Of a DNA stretch of 5,593 nucleotides, positions 1-4,056 are shown piece by piece. The notes beneath the pieces are model-generated. The model worked only from the letters and a program-made list of their open reading frames with translations, was not told the origin of the DNA and did not search any database. A program made the translations under genes and the position numbers. The stretch is from CAZGYE01 sp964530165 (GTDB taxonomy: Bacteria; Planctomycetota; Planctomycetia; Planctomycetales; Planctomycetaceae), in contig CAZGYE010000347.1 in the NCBI GenBank assembly GCA_964530165.1, positions 1 through 5,593 on the forward strand. Reading direction: 5' to 3'. Each line of letters begins with the position of its first letter. The stretch's first letter is position 1.

Positions 1-871
1 GCGCAATGTGCCCCTGATCGTGATACATGGCCACCACGCCGTCAAACTCTCCGCCGACGGCACACCTCAGCAAGGTGTCGGCCGGCAGCGGACCGGTGAC
101 GTCCATGCCGGACTCTCTCGCGGCGGTGACCGCCGGTGCGATCAGCAGTTGTTCCTCGTCTCCGAATAGGCCCCTCTCCCCCGCGTGGGGATTCAGGGCG
201 CAGACGCCAATCCGCGGCGTTTGACAGCCAACGTCGCTCATAAACCGGGCCACCAATCCGATTTTTTCTCGCACCGCATCGGTCGAGAGCAAGCTCGGCA
301 CACTGCGGATCGAAGTGTGCAGCGTCACATGTGCCACGCCGAGACCATGCGGTGATTCGACTCCCGGACCACGCGGCATATAAAGCATCATCGCGAATTC
401 ATCGACCTGACACACCTCGGCCAGGATCTCCGTATGGCCCGGATACCCAAGTCCCGCCTGCCGTAAGGCCGCTTTGTTCAACGGCGCGGTGGTGATGGCG
501 TCGATCTGGCCGTCGACTGCCGCCTGGGCGGCCGCGATCAGATACTCGTAGGCGGCACGGCCCGCCCGCGGATCGAGCACACCCGGCTCGACATCGGCCG
601 CGTCGTCTCCCGCCGGGTTCCAGCAGGCAATCGTGTCCGGTTCCTCCGGACGGTCGTCAAGGTGCTTCACGGAAACGATTCTCAAGTCGGTACGAATCAG
701 ATCGGCCGCGCGCTGCAGAACGGCGGGATGACCGACGACGACGGGCCGGCACCAATCGCCGACCCACGGGTCGCTACAGGCGCGAACGATCACTTCCGGC
801 CCGATGCCGGCCACGTCGCCCATGGTCAGCGCCAACTTGGGGGGCGGAATGACTGTGCTTCCCTCGGACAT
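1..871 (-). CDS. pdxA: 4-hydroxythreonine-4-phosphate dehydrogenase PdxA (3' end cut by window edge)
   Basis: PdxA is a cytosolic, metal-dependent, NAD-linked dehydrogenase. It oxidises 4-phosphohydroxy-L-threonine, which decarboxylates and feeds pyridoxine 5'-phosphate synthesis with PdxJ (DXP-dependent vitamin B6 route). I translated 290 codons from the ATG at 871; the family is usually near 330 residues, so about 40 are missing beyond the left edge. Visible signatures are the N-terminal TMGDVAGIGPE (residues 16-26; the usual form has GDPAGIGPE), the substrate-binding GHTE (His146-Thr147), and the three expected metal-binding histidines: His185 (VTLHTS), His229 (NPHAGE) and His284 (MYHDQG). 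Spacing between these matches the E. coli enzyme except for about nine extra residues near 165-178. The start follows the rfbC stop directly, with only a weak purine stretch upstream, so translation may depend on ribosomes finishing rfbC. The PdxA2-type paralogues (4-phospho-D-threonate dehydrogenases) share these motifs, so the exact substrate is less certain than the family. Confidence 0.93.
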   Translation of the reverse strand, partial: MSEGSTVIPPPKLALTMGDVAGIGPEVIVRACSDPWVGDWCRPVVVGHPAVLQRAADLIRTDLRIVSVKHLDDRPEEPDTIACWNPAGDDAADVEPGVLDPRAGRAAYEYLIAAAQAAVDGQIDAITTAPLNKAALRQAGLGYPGHTEILAEVCQVDEFAMMLYMPRGPGVESPHGLGVAHVTLHTSIRSVPSLLSTDAVREKIGLVARFMSDVGCQTPRIGVCALNPHAGERGLFGDEEQLLIAPAVTAARESGMDVTGPLPADTLLRCAVGGEFDGVVAMYHDQGHIA

Positions 872-1426
872 CTATTCAGGCGATGTTTCGTAACATTCCA
901 TCTCGGTCAGCGGTGTTCCCGCACGGTCTTTCTCAGAGAGAATCGGTTCCCCCTCCAGCGGCCAGCCGACGTTGACGTCGGGATCGTTCCACAGCAGCGA
1001 CCGGTCAGACTCAGGATAATAGAAATCGGTGCACTTATAAAAGACTTCGGCCATGTCGCTCAACACGTAGAACCCGTGGGCGAAGCCCGGCGGCACGTAC
1101 AATTGACGGTGATTCGACTCGCTGAGCGTTTCCCCCACCCAGCGTCCGAAGTGAGACGAGTCGCGGCGAAGATCGACCGCTACGTCGAAAATCGTACCCC
1201 GCAGCGCCTGCACCAGTTTGCCCTGTGGATGTCGAATCTGAAAATGGAGGCCCCGCAGCGTTCCACGGCAGGAACGGGAACAGTTGTCCTGCACGAACTC
1301 GCCGGCGATTCCTGCGTCTCGGTATCGATTTTTCTCGTACGTCTCCTTGAAAAAGCCGCGATCGTCGCCGAACACGCGGGGCTTGATGACGATCACGCCC
1401 GGCAATTCGGTCTGTTGCACCTGCAT
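872..1426 (-). CDS. rfbC: dTDP-4-dehydrorhamnose 3,5-epimerase (RmlC)
   Basis: This cytosolic cupin-fold epimerase converts dTDP-4-dehydro-6-deoxy-glucose to dTDP-4-dehydro-L-rhamnose, the third step of dTDP-L-rhamnose synthesis for surface polysaccharides. From the ATG at 1426 the product has 184 residues, close to the family norm. Motifs in order: GVIVIKPRVFGDDRGFF (10-26), QDNCSRS (46-52), LRGLHFQ with catalytic His61, GKLV with Lys70, FDVAVDLR (80-87), PPGFAHGF (112-119), FYKCTDFY with Tyr130, WNDPD (146-150) and LSEKD with Asp167, the partner of His61. An in-frame ATG at 1510 would add 28 residues. I reject it because the extension is encoded by the adjacent repeat element, has no family similarity, and the 1426 start has a good AAGGA seven bases upstream. 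The stop codon abuts the pdxA start. The other rhamnose genes (rmlA, rmlB, rmlD) are not in the window. Family assignment is near certain. Confidence 0.95.
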   Translation of the reverse strand: MQVQQTELPGVIVIKPRVFGDDRGFFKETYEKNRYRDAGIAGEFVQDNCSRSCRGTLRGLHFQIRHPQGKLVQALRGTIFDVAVDLRRDSSHFGRWVGETLSESNHRQLYVPPGFAHGFYVLSDMAEVFYKCTDFYYPESDRSLLWNDPDVNVGWPLEGEPILSEKDRAGTPLTEMECYETSPE

Positions 1427-1433
1427 TGGCTCG

Positions 1434-1438
1434 TCCTT
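1434..1438 (-). promoter_or_regulatory. Ribosome-binding site deciding the rfbC start
   Basis: On the minus strand this reads AAGGA and lies seven bases before the ATG at 1426. It fixes the shorter rfbC start over the in-frame ATG at 1510. The repeat element begins only three bases upstream of it. Confidence 0.75.
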
Positions 1439-1440
1439 GG

Positions 1441-1513
1441 AAAGTGCAAAAGTTGAAGAGTCCAAGAGTTGAAAAGTGCAGGCGGAATCCGCCTTCGCAG
1501 ACTTTTGCACTTT
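1441..1513. repeat. 16-bp tandem repeats, short hairpin and inverted copy
   Basis: Unit 1 (1441-1456, AAAGTGCAAAAGTTGA) and unit 2 (1457-1472, AGAGTCCAAGAGTTGA) agree at 13 of 16 positions. A third, partial unit (1473-1480, AAAGTGCA) follows. It is interrupted by GGCGGAATCCGCC (1481-1493), a palindrome with one central base. The block closes with ACTTTTGCACTTT (1501-1513), a perfect 13-bp inverted copy of 1441-1453. As RNA or single-stranded DNA the block could fold into a stem of 13 pairs with a GC-rich inner hairpin. Confidence 0.7.
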
Positions 1514-1540
1514 TGTAACTGTTCAGCTAAATGCCGTAAT

Positions 1541-1618
1541 GAGGAAATTAGGAACCCAGGAAGACAGGAGAAGGACGATGCCCGAAATTCCTGCTTTCCT
1601 GGTTTCCTAATAATCCTC
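1541..1618. repeat. Long imperfect hairpin made of inverted 8-bp-period AGGAA repeats
   Basis: The arms 1547-1570 and 1588-1611 pair at 20 of 24 positions, with two more G-U pairs possible in RNA, around a 17-base loop. A further five pairs (1541-1545 with 1614-1618) extend the stem past a small bulge. Each arm is itself periodic: AGGAA recurs every eight bases on the left (1543, 1551, 1559, with AGGAG at 1567), and TTCCT does so on the right (1588, 1596, 1604). There is no T-run after the stem, so this is not an ordinary intrinsic terminator. Confidence 0.7.
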
Positions 1619-1750
1619 CTCCTTAACACGAAACACATTGTGGAGAGGAACTTGCTCCAGACGGCTAAAGTATTATGCACTTTTGAACTTTTTCACTTCC
1701 TCAGGATAACGAAGTCGCCGCGATTGTGACAGTTTCTCCGATGCGTGTTC

Positions 1751-1780
1751 TTGCCAATCTGGCACAGGATTCCGTATCGT
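1751..1780 (+). promoter_or_regulatory. Weak sigma-70-like promoter candidate for the protease operon
   Basis: TTGCCA (1751-1756, 5 of 6 to the -35 consensus) is followed after 18 bases by TATCGT (1775-1780, 4 of 6 to the -10). A better -10 match, TATAAA at 1780-1785, would leave a 23-base spacer, which is too long. The -35 overlaps a short inverted repeat, TGCCA-ATC-TGGCA (1752-1764), which could be an operator but is also short enough to be chance. I see no other signal in 1699-1750. Confidence 0.3.
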
Positions 1781-1830
1781 ATAAAGAACACCGAGACGCC
1801 CATCACCGGCGTTCCGGCCATTGATCGGCA

Positions 1831-2883
1831 ATGCGTGAGGATCTCTCAGTGCCTCGACATCACCTCCACGGCATGCGGCATGGACTTCTCTGCCTGTTAG
1901 CGACCGCGCTGCTGCTGCTGGAGGTCGTATGCCCGGCGGTCTGGGGCGACGCCTTTAATGATCCGTTGCCTGCCGTCGCCGAGAAGCCGGTCGATGTCAA
2001 GACCGAACACAAACGCAACGCAGTTTTCAGCAAGCCGGCTCCGCAAAACGTCGCCGACCTGCTGGCGATCGAGAATCAGGTCAAGAAACTCGTCAAACAT
2101 CTGACCCGATGTACGGTCGGGGTGCGCATCGGCCGGGCTCAGGGGAGCGGCGTGATTGTTAGCAAGGACGGCTACGTGTTGACAGCCGCCCACGTCGCCG
2201 GCGCACCGGGTCGAAAGGTGACGTTTCTGCTGGCCGACGGACGTCTCGTCCAGGGAAAGTCGCTGGGAGTCGACCGCACGGTCGACGCCGCTTTGCTGAA
2301 GATGACCGACAAGGGCAACTGGCCGTATGCCGAGATGGGTGACGTGACGGATATGAAAGTCGGCGACTGGTGCATTGCCACCGGGCATCCGGGTGGATAT
2401 CAGAAGGGGCGCGCCCCGGTCGTCCGGCTGGGACGGGTCTCCTTTGTCCGCAACACGCTGATACAGACTGACTGCACGCTGGTCGGCGGCGATTCTGGCG
2501 GTCCGCTGTTCGACGTCGACGGGCGGGTGATTGGAATTCATAGTCGAATCGGCGCCCCCACGTCGTGGAACTTTCACGTGCCGATCTCCGCCTACACGGA
2601 TCACTGGGATCGGCTCACTCTGGCGGACACTGTTTTGGGCGTCGGGGGAAAAGACGTCGAGAACGGGTGCAAGCTGACTGAGATCGAATCGGGACTGCCG
2701 GCTGAAAAGGCCGGGCTGCAGGTCGGCGACGTGATCGTCAAGTTCAACGGGCAGCCGGTCAAGGATTTCGACGAACTGGCCACGGCCGTCCGCAAGAAAA
2801 AGCCGGGCGACAAAGTCACTCTGGAAATCTTACGCGGCGAAAAGACCATCCAGAAGACCGCCGTTTTGGCGAAAAGACAATAG
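1831..2883 (+). CDS. Secreted HtrA/DegP-like serine protease with one PDZ domain
   Basis: The product is a trypsin-fold endopeptidase of the HtrA (S1C) type, probably acting outside the cytoplasmic membrane on misfolded or specific exported proteins. It has 350 residues. A basic stretch and a hydrophobic run (about 15-38, LLCLLATALLLL) form an export signal, with likely cleavage near AVWG-DA. The protease domain spans about 90-260, with GSGVIVSKDGYVLTAAH (His121), VDAALLK (Asp153) and GGDSGGP (Ser222), so the triad is intact. A single PDZ domain follows (about 266-345, AGLQVGDVIVKFNG). The length suits a one-PDZ member. The start is uncertain: the ATG at 1831 has no clear ribosome-binding site; a GTG at 1849 has GAGG eight bases upstream and would remove six residues; an ATG at 1873 would start just before the hydrophobic run. 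All three keep the signal sequence. It leads a probable operon with the next gene. Confidence 0.88.
   Translation: MREDLSVPRHHLHGMRHGLLCLLATALLLLEVVCPAVWGDAFNDPLPAVAEKPVDVKTEHKRNAVFSKPAPQNVADLLAIENQVKKLVKHLTRCTVGVRIGRAQGSGVIVSKDGYVLTAAHVAGAPGRKVTFLLADGRLVQGKSLGVDRTVDAALLKMTDKGNWPYAEMGDVTDMKVGDWCIATGHPGGYQKGRAPVVRLGRVSFVRNTLIQTDCTLVGGDSGGPLFDVDGRVIGIHSRIGAPTSWNFHVPISAYTDHWDRLTLADTVLGVGGKDVENGCKLTEIESGLPAEKAGLQVGDVIVKFNGQPVKDFDELATAVRKKKPGDKVTLEILRGEKTIQKTAVLAKRQ
1837..1840 (+). promoter_or_regulatory. Possible ribosome-binding site favouring a GTG start at 1849
   Basis: GAGG ends eight bases before an in-frame GTG at 1849-1851. This is the only Shine-Dalgarno-like match near the candidate starts of the first protease gene. 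Genomes of this type often lack clear Shine-Dalgarno sites, so it is suggestive only. Confidence 0.35.
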
Positions 2884-2911
2884 ATCGTGTGCTCATGAAT
2901 CTTCCCTGCTC

Positions 2912-2915
2912 GGAG
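2912..2915 (+). promoter_or_regulatory. Ribosome-binding site of the second protease-like gene
   Basis: GGAG lies eight bases before the ATG at 2924, inside the 40-base gap after the first protease gene. It supports the chosen start and independent initiation on a shared mRNA. Confidence 0.6.
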
Positions 2916-2923
2916 ATCGGGGG

Positions 2924-3964
2924 ATGACCGAAATCGGATCGAGGCGCAATCGAACGCGAATTCGTTCGTTGTTTGCACTCTCGGCGGTGGTGTTGTTCTT
3001 GCTGGGGGCGGCCGACTGTCCTGCACAGCGATTGCCGCCAGAGCAGTTGAAGGACGGCAAGGCCGTCCGGAACGCGTTCAAATCGGTGGTGGCCGAGTCG
3101 AGCCGATCCACCGTGCGGGTCCTCTCTGAGGGGAAAGAGGTCGCCCTGGGTGCAATCGTGGGCGCCGATGGGTGGGTGCTCACCAAGGCCAGTGTGCTCA
3201 AGAGCAAACTGGCCTGCCGATTCAAAGACGAGCGGTTGTTGGACGCTCGTTTTGTCGGCATTCACAAGGACTTCGACCTGGCCATGCTGAAAGTCGAGGC
3301 CGCCGATCTTCCCACGGTTCACTGGGCCGACGGCAAGGACCCGGCCGTCGGCGCGTGGCTGGCGACGCCGGGAACCGGCGAGGTGCCCATAGCCGTCGGA
3401 ATCGTGAGCGTCGGTCGGCGAAAGATTCCTCCGCAGCGGGGCGTGCTGGGAATTTCCATCGCCGAGGACAAACCGGGGCCGCGCATCACACACGTGTTCC
3501 CCAACAGCGGCGCCGACAAAGCCGGGCTGAAGGTGGGCGACATCATCACCCAGGTGGCCGGCAAAGTGGTCAAGACCAGTGTCGCGCTGGCGGCAAAACT
3601 GAAAACACTGCGTCCGGGCGACTCGCTGACCCTGCGGGTCATGCGCGGCGACGAGCGGGTCGACCTACAGGCAACCCTCTCGTATCCGCTGACCAGCATT
3701 CTCAACCGTGGCATGCTTCAGAACCGCATCGGCGGAGAGCTGAGCATGCGCCGCGCCGGTTTCCCGGTTGCTCTCGAACACGACACCGTGCTGCGCCCCC
3801 AAGATTGTGGCGGTCCGGTCGTGGATCTGAGCGGCGATTGTATCGGCATCAACATCGCGCGGGCCGGCCGAACCGAAACGTTTGCCGTGCCGGCCGGCGA
3901 CGTCGTTGGGTTGATCGAGAAACTCAAGTCGGGCAAGCTGGCGCCGACGGTGCTGAAAGATTAA
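2924..3964 (+). CDS. Secreted degenerate HtrA-like protein with PDZ inserted in the protease fold
   Basis: This 346-residue product has a basic N-terminus (RRNRTRIR) and a hydrophobic run (about 15-30), so it is probably exported. Residues about 48-165 match the first half of a trypsin-like fold: GAIVGADGWVLTKAS aligns with the upstream paralogue's LTAAH but has Ser90 in place of the catalytic His, and DFDLAMLK keeps Asp118. A PDZ domain follows (about 173-252, AGLKVGDIITQVAG). The second half of the protease fold comes after it: RPQDCGGPVVDLSGDCIGIN (292-311), with Cys295 where the nucleophilic Ser belongs. The triad is therefore Ser-Asp-Cys, and the PDZ sits inside the protease domain instead of at its end. 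Classical serine-protease activity is unlikely. A pseudoprotease, a scaffold, or an unconventional cysteine enzyme are all possible. It is 40 bases downstream of the intact paralogue and ends at a strong hairpin, so the two are probably co-expressed. I recall similar DCGGP proteins in Planctomycetota but cannot verify that here. Confidence 0.82.
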   Translation: MTEIGSRRNRTRIRSLFALSAVVLFLLGAADCPAQRLPPEQLKDGKAVRNAFKSVVAESSRSTVRVLSEGKEVALGAIVGADGWVLTKASVLKSKLACRFKDERLLDARFVGIHKDFDLAMLKVEAADLPTVHWADGKDPAVGAWLATPGTGEVPIAVGIVSVGRRKIPPQRGVLGISIAEDKPGPRITHVFPNSGADKAGLKVGDIITQVAGKVVKTSVALAAKLKTLRPGDSLTLRVMRGDERVDLQATLSYPLTSILNRGMLQNRIGGELSMRRAGFPVALEHDTVLRPQDCGGPVVDLSGDCIGINIARAGRTETFAVPAGDVVGLIEKLKSGKLAPTVLKD

Positions 3965-3968
3965 GATA

Positions 3969-4010
3969 GGGGTACGAAAGACCGGTTGAGTTCCCGGTCT
4001 TTCTTACCCC
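3969..4010. terminator. Hairpin terminator shared by convergent genes
   Basis: GGGGTA (3969-3974) and GAAAGACCGG (3976-3985) pair with CCGGTCTTTC (3994-4003) and TACCCC (4005-4010). This gives 16 pairs with one mismatch and an eight-base loop. It begins four bases after the stop of the second protease-like gene and lies 47 bases beyond the stop of the opposing gene. There is no long T-run after the whole stem. If only the inner GACCGG/CCGGTC pairs form, TTTCTT follows on the plus strand and a similar run (TTTC) follows on the minus strand, which fits a bidirectional intrinsic terminator. Confidence 0.75.
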
Positions 4011-4056
4011 GACTCGACCACATCGATCGGAGAATTCCAGACAATGTCAACCGGCG

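Larger units (their letters stand above)
1441..1698. repeat. MITE-like nested inverted-repeat element between rfbC and the protease operon
   Basis: The left end (1442-1457, AAGTGCAAAAGTTGAA) and right end (1683-1698, TTGAACTTTTTCACTT) are inverted copies of each other, matching at 14 of 16 positions. They enclose about 257 bp. Inside lie short tandem repeats with an inverted copy (1441-1513) and, almost exactly at the centre, a long imperfect hairpin (1541-1618). The interval is visibly AT-richer than the flanking genes and holds no convincing gene. The layout fits a small non-autonomous transposable element or a compound extragenic palindrome. No clear target-site duplication is visible: the flanks read TCCTTGG and CCTCAGG, which are similar but not identical. 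Whether it occurs elsewhere in the genome cannot be judged from one copy. If rfbC is transcribed from upstream of it, the element would form a structured leader in that mRNA. Confidence 0.55.

Noticed and set aside
662..1456. A 264-codon open frame on the plus strand opposite pdxA and rfbC.
   Set aside because: It lies antisense to two genes with strong family motifs and shows no coherent protein features of its own.
1672..1677. CATAAT on the minus strand as a -10 box for rfbC.
   Set aside because: No -35-like hexamer lies 16-18 bases upstream, and it sits inside the AT-rich repeat where such matches are expected.
1393..1680. A 95-codon open frame on the minus strand across the intergenic repeats.
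   Set aside because: Its sequence is a translation of the hairpin arms and rfbC in another frame. It has no domain and no ribosome-binding site, and it overlaps the well-supported rfbC.
1469..1729. An 86-codon open frame on the plus strand across the intergenic repeats.
   Set aside because: It is low-complexity, is produced by the repeat arms, and shows no recognisable motif or start signal.
1760..1775. TGGCAC at 1760-1765 looks like the -24 half of a sigma-54 promoter.
   Set aside because: At the required spacing the -12 half reads TCCGT, without the essential GC, so the match fails.
1897..2604. A 235-codon open frame on the minus strand opposite the first protease gene.
   Set aside because: It is antisense to an intact catalytic domain and reflects the GC-rich codon pattern of the real gene.
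2984..3030. Possible lipobox (GAADC) or Tat motif (SRRNR) at the N-terminus of the second protease-like protein.
   Set aside because: The residue before the Cys is Asp, which does not fit a lipobox, and the twin arginines lack the following hydrophobic consensus. A Sec-type signal is simpler.
3172..3969. A 265-codon plus-strand frame overlapping the second protease-like gene.
   Set aside because: Its composition is dominated by Arg, Gly and His, as expected of an out-of-frame reading of GC-rich coding sequence.
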